A stretch of 22,127 nt of DNA from Acidimicrobiaceae bacterium. GTDB lineage: Bacteria > Actinomycetota > Acidimicrobiia > Acidimicrobiales > RAAP-2. The first letter of the stretch is position 1; each line of letters opens with the position of its first letter. The notes beneath the pieces were generated by a model, which was not told where the DNA came from, did not search any database, and saw nothing but the letters and a program-made list of their open reading frames with translations. Location of the stretch: positions 228 to 22,354 of the forward strand of contig PLXU01000121.1 in the NCBI GenBank assembly GCA_003151555.1, given 5' to 3'. A program made the position numbers and the translations under genes. Below are positions 1 through 6,935 of this stretch, in pieces.

Positions 1-30
1 GTGAGCCCGACCCAGCTCGGCTGGGTGACG

Positions 31-279
31 TCACGTACGGAGTAATCCTCTCCGTTCAATCTCATTAAGTCCGCCCCAGATCCCGTAGGACTCTCGCTGG
101 GCGAGTGCGGTGTTGAGACAATCCTCGCGCACTTCACAGTCGGCGCAGAGTTGTTTGGCCTGTCGCTCGCGACGAGACCTCACTTCTTTTGACTCCATCA
201 CGTCGGGTGAGAAGAACAGCAGGTTCTCGATGCCCCGACACGCCGCCCCGTCGGACCACTCGGTCTTCTGTAGTGCCAT
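31..279 (-). CDS. WhiB-family iron-sulfur transcriptional regulator
   Basis: The 82-residue product has the four WhiB cysteines, C14, C45, C48 and C54 (a C..CxxC..C pattern), followed by the family turn GIWGGL at 66-71 and a short basic tail. WhiB-like proteins bind a [4Fe-4S] cluster through these cysteines and usually regulate transcription by contacting the primary sigma factor. The length is typical for the family. The ATG at 277-279 is preceded on the minus strand by a GAGGGG ribosome-binding site, which fixes the start. The gene is divergent from the receiver gene at 384, with about 100 bp between them for both promoters. WhiB proteins are essentially confined to Actinobacteria and their phages, so this is the best taxonomic marker in the window. 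Which WhiB subclass it belongs to cannot be decided here. Confidence 0.95.
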   Translation of the reverse strand: MALQKTEWSDGAACRGIENLLFFSPDVMESKEVRSRRERQAKQLCADCEVREDCLNTALAQRESYGIWGGLNEIERRGLLRT

Positions 280-383
280 CGCCTACCCCTCATTTCACCT
301 GACTCTCGCAGACTACCCACGTCCGTGAGTAAAGGCAAAATCGCGGACCGCAGGGCCATTTGGGGCCTTGCTACGCTGGCACC

Positions 384-809
384 ATGCCCAACGTTCTTCT
401 CGCCAGCGATACGCCCTCTCTGCGCCAGGAGTTGCGGGCCATGCTCGAGGGACCCGACCTGTTCATCGACGAGGTCGCCACCGGGCCCGAAGTTTTGCGT
501 ATTGTGCGACGGGGGGGAATCGACCTCGTCGTGGCGGACCTTCAAATCGGGGCAATGGGGGGCATGGCCATCTGCATGGAGCTTCGCCACGACGAGTCCT
601 ACCTTCCCGGTGACCCGGTCGCCGTGTTGATGCTGCTCGACCGCCGGGCCGACGTCTTCTTAGCGCGCCGCTCCGGCGCCGACGGATTTCTCGTCAAGCC
701 CCTCGACCCCCAGCGGGTTCGCGCGGCCGTGCGCACGTTGCTCAGTGGCGAGGAGTACGACGATGATTCTCTCCGTCCCGCCACCGTGCGCGCCGGCACC
801 TCCGAATGA
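384..809 (+). CDS. Stand-alone response-regulator receiver protein (degenerate)
   Basis: The 141-residue product is a single receiver domain with no output domain. It has the alternating hydrophobic strands of the fold (NVLLASD, IDLVVADLQ, AVLMLLD), a candidate phosphoacceptor D52 and the conserved lysine in LVKP (K105). Two features are off-consensus. The acidic pair at the end of strand 1 is reduced to one residue (S8-D9), and the usual Thr/Ser after strand 4 is replaced by leucine. It may therefore be weakly phosphorylated or signal without phosphorylation. I chose the ATG at 384; an in-frame TTG at 360 is possible but adds eight residues outside the fold. No strong ribosome-binding site is visible. 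Its stop overlaps the next start (ATGA), so the two proteins are probably co-translated. Confidence 0.85.
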   Translation: MPNVLLASDTPSLRQELRAMLEGPDLFIDEVATGPEVLRIVRRGGIDLVVADLQIGAMGGMAICMELRHDESYLPGDPVAVLMLLDRRADVFLARRSGADGFLVKPLDPQRVRAAVRTLLSGEEYDDDSLRPATVRAGTSE

Positions 810-1636
810 AGGACCAGCCCCCTACATCAGGCCTCGCGCGGTTCCGCGCGCGCGTGGGGGTCCGCCACAACGAGACCACCATCTCACCTGAGGCCGGGGC
901 CATTCACGCCCGCGTCGACCAGTTGAGCGTACTCGAATTGCGCGACGTGATGACGCCACGCGTCGACGTGGTGTTCCTCACCATTCCCGTCACCCCCGAG
1001 GCCATCGCCGAGGCAGTACGCGACACCGGCCACTCCTGCTTTCCCGTGGTCAACGGCGACCTTGACGACGTTGATGGCGTGCTCTTTGTCAATGACCTCT
1101 TTCGCAGCACCACCGCCAAGCGCGCCATCGGGGTTTCGCTGCCGACGGCCAACGAGATCGCGCGCAAGATTCGCCGTCCCCTCATGTTGCCCGAGACGCT
1201 CGACCTGCTCGATAGCCTCAGTGAGATGCGCGAGCAGCGCCGGACGTTCGCGCTAGTACTTGACGAGCACGGAGGCGTGGCCGGGGTTGTTTCCAGCCGC
1301 GACATCCTCGAACAGTTGGTCGGCGACTTAAGCGACGAGTTCGACGACGACGAGGAGCCAACGATCGTGCGCATCCGGGAGGATCGCTGGCTCGTGGACG
1401 GCCAGACGCACGTGGACAAGGTCGAAGAGGCGCTTGGTATCACCATCCCCGATGGTGACTACGTCACCGTCGCCGGCTTCGTCTTGGACCTCGCGGGCAA
1501 GATTCCAATCGCGGGCAGCGTGTTCACCCACGACCACTGGACCTTTCGCGTCCAGTCGGTGGAGCGACGACGGATAAACGAAATCGTTATTGAATACCAT
1601 CCGCCGATCGAGGTCGACGAGATGGAGGCGGACTAG
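806..1636 (+). CDS. CBS-pair / CorC-HlyC domain protein without membrane domain
   Basis: The 276-residue product has tandem CBS motifs: DVMTPRVDV at about 48-56 opens the first, and the second, around residues 120-175, includes FALVLDEHGGVAGVVSSRDILEQ. A CorC_HlyC C-terminal domain follows at about 188-268 (WLVDGQTHVDKVEEALG to FRVQSVERRRINEIVIE). This is the cytosolic half of the CorC/hemolysin-C-like family, linked to divalent cation transport or its regulation. The DUF21 transmembrane domain of the long forms is absent, as in short CorC/YbeX-like proteins, where CBS domains bind adenine nucleotides. The start overlaps the stop of the receiver gene by 4 nt, indicating an operon. Known members do not have haemolytic activity in general, so that label should not be carried over. 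Confidence 0.88.
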   Translation: MKDQPPTSGLARFRARVGVRHNETTISPEAGAIHARVDQLSVLELRDVMTPRVDVVFLTIPVTPEAIAEAVRDTGHSCFPVVNGDLDDVDGVLFVNDLFRSTTAKRAIGVSLPTANEIARKIRRPLMLPETLDLLDSLSEMREQRRTFALVLDEHGGVAGVVSSRDILEQLVGDLSDEFDDDEEPTIVRIREDRWLVDGQTHVDKVEEALGITIPDGDYVTVAGFVLDLAGKIPIAGSVFTHDHWTFRVQSVERRRINEIVIEYHPPIEVDEMEAD

Positions 1637-1695
1637 GCCAGTGGCCAGAGGCCCATTGGGCGACTAGGATTATCGGGCTGCGAGGCAACTCGCTG

Positions 1696-1772
1696 CGGGC
1701 TGTAGCGCAGCTTGGTAGCGCGCTGCGTTCGGGACGCAGAGGTCCCGGGTTCAAATCCCGGCAGCCCGACCA
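1696..1772 (+). tRNA. tRNA-Pro (anticodon CGG)
   Basis: A full cloverleaf can be drawn by eye. The acceptor strands are CGGGCTG (1696-1702) and CAGCCCG (1762-1768). The anticodon stem is CTGCG/CGCAG with loop TTCGGGA and anticodon CGG at 1730-1732. The T-arm carries GGTTCAAATCC. Discriminator A and an encoded CCA (1770-1772) complete the 3' end. It lies 28 bp upstream of tRNA-Glu, so the two are probably co-transcribed. Confidence 0.96.
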
Positions 1773-1800
1773 CTACGACGAGAGTTGTAGCGCAGTACAG

Positions 1801-1876
1801 GCCCCCATCGTCTAGCGGCCTAGGACACCACCCTTTCAAGGTGGCGGCACGGGTTCGAATCCCGTTGGGGGTGCCA
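1801..1876 (+). tRNA. tRNA-Glu (anticodon TTC), integration target
   Basis: Acceptor strands are GCCCCCA (1801-1807) and TGGGGGT (1866-1872), closing with a terminal G-U pair. The anticodon stem is CCACC/GGTGG with loop CTTTCAA and anticodon TTC at 1835-1837. The T-loop has GGTTCGAATCC, the discriminator is G1873, and CCA is encoded at 1874-1876. The gene is intact. Its 3' half is duplicated at 19369-19413, and the integrase reading frame runs antisense into it, so this tRNA is the attachment site of the island. Confidence 0.96.
1826..1870 (+). repeat. Left attachment site (attL) within tRNA-Glu
   Basis: These 45 bp cover the anticodon arm, variable region, T-arm and part of the acceptor strand. 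They are repeated at 19369-19413 with one mismatch (C1861 versus T19404); the first 35 bp are identical. Similarity stops at both ends (A1825/C19368 and G1871/T19414). This is the direct repeat expected from site-specific integration into a tRNA 3' end, with the intact tRNA on this side beside the integrase gene. Confidence 0.9.
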
Positions 1877-3356
1877 AAGCAGCATTGGTGGTAGGCACTG
1901 AGTTCAATCCCATTACAAACCAAGGTGATTCGACGGTTCCAATAACCCCATTTGAGTAAGTCGCGCCGTTTGGGATCATTGCGCGCAAAAACTGTGGCCG
2001 ACGTTGGGGTTCGAGCCGGTTCCAACACTTTGGCAAGTCCAGAAGCATCGACTGTGCGAACTCAATCACCCCATCGATATCTACTTCAACAATGCTCTCT
2101 CGATCCTTGGACAATCGAAGCTCGACCATCTCACGCTCCAAGTCCGAACTCGTTTTAACGAACTGATCTTCCGTAATCCCTTTGCCTGAAATGTAGAGAT
2201 CCATCAACCTATCCTGTTTCAACTTCATTTCTTCAATTTGTTTCTCGACCTTTCGGACAATTTCGTTCGCAAGCTTGTGGCGCTCCTTCCACATCTCGCG
2301 CACAACCTCTTCCATTAACTTCAGCATTTGTGGTGCAACTGATTTTTCGTCCAAAAGCTCAATGAAGAGAGTCTCCAAATATTCCTTACGAACGTTCACC
2401 TTTTGGCAATCTTTGTTTCGGCAGTGGTAGTAAGGGTACTTTTTTGGCCTTCCCGTTGACCAACTCCCGGTCATGGGTGTGAGACACTCTCCACATTGCA
2501 CCCAGCGCCGAAGGGGGAAGTCTGGATTGTCAAGGTTGCGCTGCTTTGCGTTAGATTTCCGTGACGTTCGTTGCTCCTGAACCGAATTGAATAGTTCTTC
2601 TGAAACAATCGGCTCAAAGTCACCTATGCGATCCACATTCAACTTCTTGCTAACAACTCTGCCCGCGTACAACGGATTCCTGAGCAGTTCGTTAAACGAT
2701 TGTTTCGACATCTTCCTTCCTGCTTTGGTCCGCAATCCCAAAGAAGTGAGTTCGCGGAGTACAGCATCTTTGGCAACTCCTTGGCTGACGCGAACAAAAC
2801 CCATCTCGATCAATTGTTTCAACTCCGCATCAATGACGAGGCTCGGTTCATTCGGCATCAAACCCCTGCGATAACCGACTGGGGCTCTCCACATCCATTG
2901 ACCCTGATTGAGCCCTTCGATCATTCCCATCTTCGTGCGTTCTGATCGAGCGTCATTGTCATATTGGGCGAAGCTCGCCAATATGTTTCCATACAGCTTC
3001 CCACTCGCAGTATCATCAAATGCTTCAAGCGGACTAACGAGAGTAATTCCGTTCTTGCGAAGTATCGCTCCAATCACTGAGTAGTCATTCACGTTCCGCG
3101 CAATGCGGTCCGACTTAAAGATGACAACGTGAGTGATACCCAACTTCTTTGCATTTACGCAGGAGTCCAGCATCATTTTCAATTGAGACCGTTTCATGGT
3201 CTTCGCGGATTCTCCTTCATCGCGAAAAACCCGTACAACATCGATATTCTCGCGTTGGCAATAATCGCGGCAGGTTTTCTCCTGGGTATCTAGAGAGTTA
3301 TTGCTCACTTGCTCCTCAGAGCTCACCCGGATATAAATGTATGCCTTGCCCACCAT
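1836..3356 (-). CDS. Large serine integrase (site-specific recombinase)
   Basis: The 506-residue product has the layout of large serine integrases. A resolvase catalytic domain (about 4-150) carries YIRVSSEEQ with probable nucleophile S12 and R10. A Recombinase domain spans about 155-265. A zinc ribbon uses C288, C291, C312 and C317. A coiled-coil segment lies at about 345-425, followed by a C-terminal tail. It would catalyse attP x attB integration of the island into tRNA-Glu by double-strand cleavage and rotation. The last 13 residues (494-506) and the stop codon are encoded by the antisense strand of the tRNA, so the extreme C-terminus depends on the integrated junction. The start ATG overlaps the stop of an upstream leader ORF (TGATG), which implies translational coupling. 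All catalytic landmarks are present and it looks intact. Confidence 0.95.
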   Translation of the reverse strand: MVGKAYIYIRVSSEEQVSNNSLDTQEKTCRDYCQRENIDVVRVFRDEGESAKTMKRSQLKMMLDSCVNAKKLGITHVVIFKSDRIARNVNDYSVIGAILRKNGITLVSPLEAFDDTASGKLYGNILASFAQYDNDARSERTKMGMIEGLNQGQWMWRAPVGYRRGLMPNEPSLVIDAELKQLIEMGFVRVSQGVAKDAVLRELTSLGLRTKAGRKMSKQSFNELLRNPLYAGRVVSKKLNVDRIGDFEPIVSEELFNSVQEQRTSRKSNAKQRNLDNPDFPLRRWVQCGECLTPMTGSWSTGRPKKYPYYHCRNKDCQKVNVRKEYLETLFIELLDEKSVAPQMLKLMEEVVREMWKERHKLANEIVRKVEKQIEEMKLKQDRLMDLYISGKGITEDQFVKTSSDLEREMVELRLSKDRESIVEVDIDGVIEFAQSMLLDLPKCWNRLEPQRRPQFLRAMIPNGATYSNGVIGTVESPWFVMGLNSVPTTNAALAPPTGFEPVPPP

Positions 3357-3511
3357 CAGCTCGCCTCCCTCAACCCTTCATAACATGGAGCTGCTACAAG
3401 TTCGAAAGCCAGCTCTCCCAGCAACTCGAATTGCTTGATGGATTCGACGAGCTCCTCATCACTGATCAGGAACTCAGAGTCCAAAACCTTGCGAGCCGTT
3501 GCCAACAACAT
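3356..3511 (-). CDS. Small leader protein translationally coupled to the integrase
   Basis: A 51-residue frame starts at an ATG (3509-3511), preceded in frame by GTG, and ends in TGA that shares one base with the integrase ATG. The product is acidic and probably helical (KVLDSEFLISDEELVESIKQ). I do not recognise a named family. A second copy of this DNA lies at 17028-17150: 123 bp aligned without gaps, about 86% identical by hand count, and the same frame is open there. That conservation supports real coding. In the second copy the frame also extends further upstream over STRTLRRWLG, which is present here ahead of the ATG as well, so the true gene is probably longer (see the upstream fragment). 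A role as an integrase partner or directionality factor is only inferred from position. Confidence 0.6.
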   Translation of the reverse strand: MLLATARKVLDSEFLISDEELVESIKQFELLGELAFELVAAPCYEGLREAS

Positions 3512-3703
3512 CACGGAACCCAGCCATCTCCGCAGCGTCCTCGTGCTGCTGGATTCATTTGATTTTTGAGTTGCAGCATCATCGAAATTCTTTCAACTAG
3601 TGACGGCTGGCAAGACCGTCCTTTACCAACATGCGACTCAGGCACTCGAAATGATCTTCTAAATCACTAGCGAGACGACCTTGGACCCGACGCTTGAATT
3701 CGG
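3512..3703 (-). pseudogene. Possible frameshifted 5' part of the integrase leader gene
   Basis: Upstream of the leader ORF the same frame stays open back to a TGA near 3592, encoding about 27 residues that include STRTLRRWLG, shared with the second copy. In another minus-strand frame, a protein-like stretch (RVQGRLASDLEDHFECL and on to DGLASRH) ends at a TAG at 3597-3599. Together they look like one gene of about 100 codons split by a frameshift near 3590-3605. This is inference from reading-frame continuity; the joint could also simply separate two short genes. Confidence 0.3.
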
Positions 3704-3871
3704 CCCTTACGCAATTGAGACTGCGTCATTACAGCACTCGAATTACATCGCGTCAACTCTGTTTTGGACATATTTTCGAGAGCAGAAGTTCATCGATTTC
3801 AGCGTCTTACACTACCGAAAACGTCCTCGAGCCAGAGGCTCTGATTTAGGTTACTCTCAACTTTTCCCCCG

Positions 3872-3889
3872 ACCACTATATGTAGTGGT
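3872..3889. promoter_or_regulatory. Perfect 7-bp inverted repeat, candidate operator
   Basis: ACCACTA and TAGTGGT are separated by TATG in the otherwise gene-free stretch 3710-4019. It lies about 130 bp upstream of the winged-helix gene at 4020, is compact enough for a dimeric DNA-binding protein, and has no T-run that would make it a terminator. The remainder of 3710-4019 shows nothing I can support. Confidence 0.35.
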
Positions 3890-4019
3890 GAAACTACTTA
3901 AACTTCGGTTGGCATCTCAACCAAGTCGGGAGCAGTCCCGAGAGAAGGAGGTTGTTCCAGAGGTATTGTCGGTCTGAATAACACTTCACTCGATCTAACG
4001 ACATTGCTTGTTTTTGGAG

Positions 4020-4238
4020 ATGCAGGATAGAAATGGGGTTACCGATTTGGTCACACTCGGCGAGAAGATTCAAACGGAGCTTGAGCGGTCTAAGGGTCCG
4101 CTGGATGACGATCAGTTGGCAGAGTTGTGCCATGTTCGACGCCAGTCGATCAATGCAGAATGTCGTTATATGGCTTCAAAGGGACTTATTAGGAGATTCC
4201 ATCCAAGTGGCTCGAAGATTTTGAACGAAGCTTTTTAG
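4020..4238 (+). CDS. Small winged-helix DNA-binding protein
   Basis: The 72-residue product reads as a single winged helix-turn-helix. A helix pair over PLDDDQLAELCHVRRQSINAE is followed by CRYMASKGLIRRF as wing and strand, and a short IVN-like tail (KILNEAF). The pattern resembles small wHTH proteins found near restriction genes in Actinobacteria, but I cannot name a family. The ATG at 4020 is my choice; an in-frame TTG at 4008 is possible and no clear ribosome-binding site decides it. It is convergent with the SRA-HNH endonuclease gene, whose stop is at 4369. It could regulate the neighbouring restriction gene or the island, possibly through the inverted repeat at 3872-3889; that link is inference. 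Confidence 0.65.
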   Translation: MQDRNGVTDLVTLGEKIQTELERSKGPLDDDQLAELCHVRRQSINAECRYMASKGLIRRFHPSGSKILNEAF

Positions 4239-4368
4239 GCCGCAAAGGGGATTCCCGAAGGTGAAGTTTGAACTTAGTCGGGCCGCAGTCGTCTAAGAGT
4301 GACATGCATCAGGCGAGGGAAATCGGTGAGTGTTACCGAAACAACCACTACGAAGGCCCTTGTTACGT

Positions 4369-5349
4369 TTACGGTTCTCCTTGATCTGCGATCTTTTCTC
4401 TGTGGTACCGAACAGACGCCATGTCGATGGAATGTGATCGGTGAAGATTCACCGTTCCCAATGGTTCAGACTTATACGTTGAATAGAAACGCAGGGGGTC
4501 GTCCGCCAGATAGATAGCGCCCCTGTCAAACAGCACATGACAATTTGCACAAAGGCACAACAAGTTTCCCCACGTGTCAGGTCCGTCATGTGGAACTCCG
4601 AGAGGTTTTATATGCGCGCCTTCGGCGTAAGGCCCACTTGCCGTCATTAAATTAGTCCCACAAAATTGACATTGGAAGTCATACAATTTCTTGATCTTCT
4701 GAGCCATCGGAGTATTTCGAACGATTCTGTCTACTGAACTTGATACCCTCTCCGGTTTTTCGACCCCACGAGGAGGAGACCCAAAGTCGAATGGTTCATT
4801 TGTGTTATCTAACGAGCGCGTCCACGACTTTGACGAATCCGAACCGATCTTTCGTAAAACAAATCGAAAGATCCTGAAACCATCCGCCGACTTCTCGGCG
4901 AAATACTCTTCAACTAGATACATGCCGTCATACCGAAATCCCTCACTGGGACTGAATCTTGGATGACCATTCGACTCTCGAATCACGCGGATCGGAATCA
5001 TTTGATCGCAACTTGCAACAAGAGCTCGATTACCTTGATCCAGATTTTGACCGTACGTCTGTTTCGGAGCTCCCCTCGCCCTACCACCTTCACCGGTATA
5101 AAGAATCAAGTCGCCATCGTCGATATCGTCTCCAAAGCCGCTTGGCACGATGACAGCATTCGCTCCATCAAGATTTTCCCAAGAGATACTTGATATGAGA
5201 TTCCGGTGAAGACCCGCATTCTGAAGTTCTTCACGCGTTTTGAACTTCGCGCCGTCTTCGAATCCCAAGGACTCGCCAAACAACGCTTGAGACGGATAGG
5301 TCTCAAGCGAAGCGTAAGAACCTGAAGTGTAAAAGAACGCGAAAGTCAT
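4369..5349 (-). CDS. SRA(YDG)-HNH modification-dependent restriction endonuclease
   Basis: The 326-residue product has an N-terminal SRA/YDG domain (about 35-168) with DDIDDGDLILYTGEGG at 74-89, YDG at 140-142 and GFRIFRFVLRKI at 157-168. The C-terminal HNH domain (about 212-280) has zinc cysteines C227/C230 and C267/C270, the catalytic AHI histidine H246, N262 and H271. SRA domains flip out 5-methyl- or 5-hydroxymethylcytosine. Fusions of SRA to HNH (TagI- and McrA-like type IV enzymes) cut DNA that carries these modifications, so this should restrict modified phage or plasmid DNA. No cognate methyltransferase is needed and none is present. The ATG at 5347-5349 has an AAGG-type ribosome-binding site. 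It is divergent from the DUF4041 gene at 5515. All key residues are present. Confidence 0.9.
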   Translation of the reverse strand: MTFAFFYTSGSYASLETYPSQALFGESLGFEDGAKFKTREELQNAGLHRNLISSISWENLDGANAVIVPSGFGDDIDDGDLILYTGEGGRARGAPKQTYGQNLDQGNRALVASCDQMIPIRVIRESNGHPRFSPSEGFRYDGMYLVEEYFAEKSADGFRIFRFVLRKIGSDSSKSWTRSLDNTNEPFDFGSPPRGVEKPERVSSSVDRIVRNTPMAQKIKKLYDFQCQFCGTNLMTASGPYAEGAHIKPLGVPHDGPDTWGNLLCLCANCHVLFDRGAIYLADDPLRFYSTYKSEPLGTVNLHRSHSIDMASVRYHREKIADQGEP

Positions 5350-5514
5350 GACTGCCTTTCTAATCGTTTTCTAACTCGGCAGACTGGGCCGTCGAGAAGA
5401 ATGGGGGGTGCCTAGCGCCTGAACGTTAGATTCGGGTGAGAGATGGCATCATCTGGACCAAACCAGAATTAAAGGCGCAATGATGTCCGTATACGTGAAT
5501 ACTAGGAGGTTGGT

Positions 5515-6780
5515 TTGTTCAACAAAGAGAAGATTGACGATCTTCAGAAGCGGAACGCTGAACTCGAATCCGAGAACTCAAAACTCGCTCAACTGGGGAC
5601 AAAAAGTGTCCTGGAACTTGAAACGCAAAAGGCAGATTTGGACGCTAATGTTTCGCGGCTTAAAGAACAACTAGCGCAGCTGGCGACAGAACTCGCGGAA
5701 AAGCGGGCAGAGATCGTTGAAACCGATGATCAGGCCATTCTCCAGGAGGCGGGCTTCTACCAATTCACTACCGTTCTAGACACGGCTGTTGCCTACGCCG
5801 AAAGAAACGCTGCGCTAAGAGCCAGAATCAAGGCTGCCAATCGAGCAGGCGGCAATGCTGTGCTCGGAACTACTAACTGGACGGTAAATGGTTCAAAGGC
5901 AGCCGGACAAAAAATGGTTAACGAAGTCTCGAAGTTAATGCTCCGTGCCTACAACGGAGAAGTGGATGACGCGGTCAGAACATTGAAGCCTTACAAGCTT
6001 CCCGCTGCGATTGATCGCCTTAATAAAGTTCGCGCGTCAATTGAACGATTGGGCAAATCAATGTCCATTGCCATCAATCCTCAGTACCACGAACTTCGGC
6101 TCCAGGAACTCAGGCTGACTGCGGATTTCCTAGAAAAGCAAGCTCAGGAGAAAGAAGCGGAAAAGGTTAAGCGCGAACAGATGAAAGAGGAGGCTCAAGC
6201 TCAACGAGAACTAGCGGCCGAGAAAGTGAAGCTCATGAAGGAGCTTGCCCACCATCAAGCCGTACTGGCCCAAGCTACAGAGACGGGAAATGTTGATGCC
6301 GTAACTTCAGCCACTGCAAAGATCGCCGAGATTAATGCTTCAATTCAGAGCGTAGAAGAACATGCTGCAAATATACGAACTGGATACGTTTATGTCATTT
6401 CAAATATTGGGAGCTTTGGCGAAGATGTCGTGAAGATTGGTCTCACAAGGCGTCTCGACTACGACGAACGGATCAGAGAACTAAGTAGTGCTTCAGTTCC
6501 TTTCATCTTTGACACTCACGCTGTTGTGTTCAGCACCGACGCTGTTTCGCTGGAGCATCAACTTCACAACGCATTCGAAGCCGTCCGAATCAATCGAGTG
6601 AATGCCCGAAAGGAGTTCTTTCGTACAACTCCTGCCCAGGTTGTTGGCCAATTGGAGAAGCTCACCGAAAGTCTGTCTGAGAACCACGTCATGGTGTTCA
6701 ATGAGATTCCAGAGGCCGTCGAGTGGCGAATTTCCCAGAAGGTACAAAACCCAGGTGGAGTCCTCCAGCCGTCCACGTAG
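5515..6780 (+). CDS. DUF4041 coiled-coil protein with C-terminal GIY-YIG (T5orf172) nuclease domain
   Basis: The 421-residue product begins with a coiled coil (about 1-70). A DUF4041-like region follows (about 75-205, including LKPYKLPAAIDRLNKVRASIERL), then a second long charged coiled coil (about 195-285) and a GIY-YIG-type domain at about 289-380. The last has GYVYVISN (290-297), VVKIGLTRR (305-313), and EHQLH with E347 as likely metal ligand. Proteins of this layout are frequent in prophages and defence islands and their biological role is not settled. The start is a TTG at 5515 preceded by a perfect AGGAGG at 5504-5509, a strong case against later ATG starts. It is divergent from the SRA-HNH gene, with about 165 bp between the starts, and is followed by a hairpin at 6819-6850. 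Confidence 0.85.
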   Translation: MFNKEKIDDLQKRNAELESENSKLAQLGTKSVLELETQKADLDANVSRLKEQLAQLATELAEKRAEIVETDDQAILQEAGFYQFTTVLDTAVAYAERNAALRARIKAANRAGGNAVLGTTNWTVNGSKAAGQKMVNEVSKLMLRAYNGEVDDAVRTLKPYKLPAAIDRLNKVRASIERLGKSMSIAINPQYHELRLQELRLTADFLEKQAQEKEAEKVKREQMKEEAQAQRELAAEKVKLMKELAHHQAVLAQATETGNVDAVTSATAKIAEINASIQSVEEHAANIRTGYVYVISNIGSFGEDVVKIGLTRRLDYDERIRELSSASVPFIFDTHAVVFSTDAVSLEHQLHNAFEAVRINRVNARKEFFRTTPAQVVGQLEKLTESLSENHVMVFNEIPEAVEWRISQKVQNPGGVLQPST

Positions 6781-6818
6781 CCTTCTGAAAGAATCTCTCG
6801 CGAAGTCAGTTCTCCAAG

Positions 6819-6850
6819 TACCGACCAACGGTTTCAGGCTTTGGTCGGTA
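6819..6850. terminator. 10-bp inverted repeat after the DUF4041 gene
   Basis: TACCGACCAA and TTGGTCGGTA form a perfect 10-bp stem around a 12-nt loop, 38 bp after the stop of the DUF4041 gene and about 85 bp before the ATPase gene. There is no T-run after it, so it is either a weak or factor-assisted terminator or an operator for the ATPase/TOPRIM pair. The position after a stop makes a terminator slightly more likely. Confidence 0.4.
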
Positions 6851-6935
6851 GCGACTCATCGACTTGAGGAGCAAGAGACAAACTTTGTAATAGGCCAAAC
6901 CAGCTAGCTGTCCCGCTGGAACCTACACTTCGCAC

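Noticed and set aside
904..1446. 180-codon minus-strand frame opposite the CBS gene
   Set aside because: Ser/Thr/Arg-rich shadow of a high-GC coding region; the plus strand has a clear domain match.
1633..2028. Minus-strand frame through both tRNA genes
   Set aside because: It reads antisense tRNA sequence (GTPNGIRTRAAT-type artefact) and overlaps the real integrase end in another frame.
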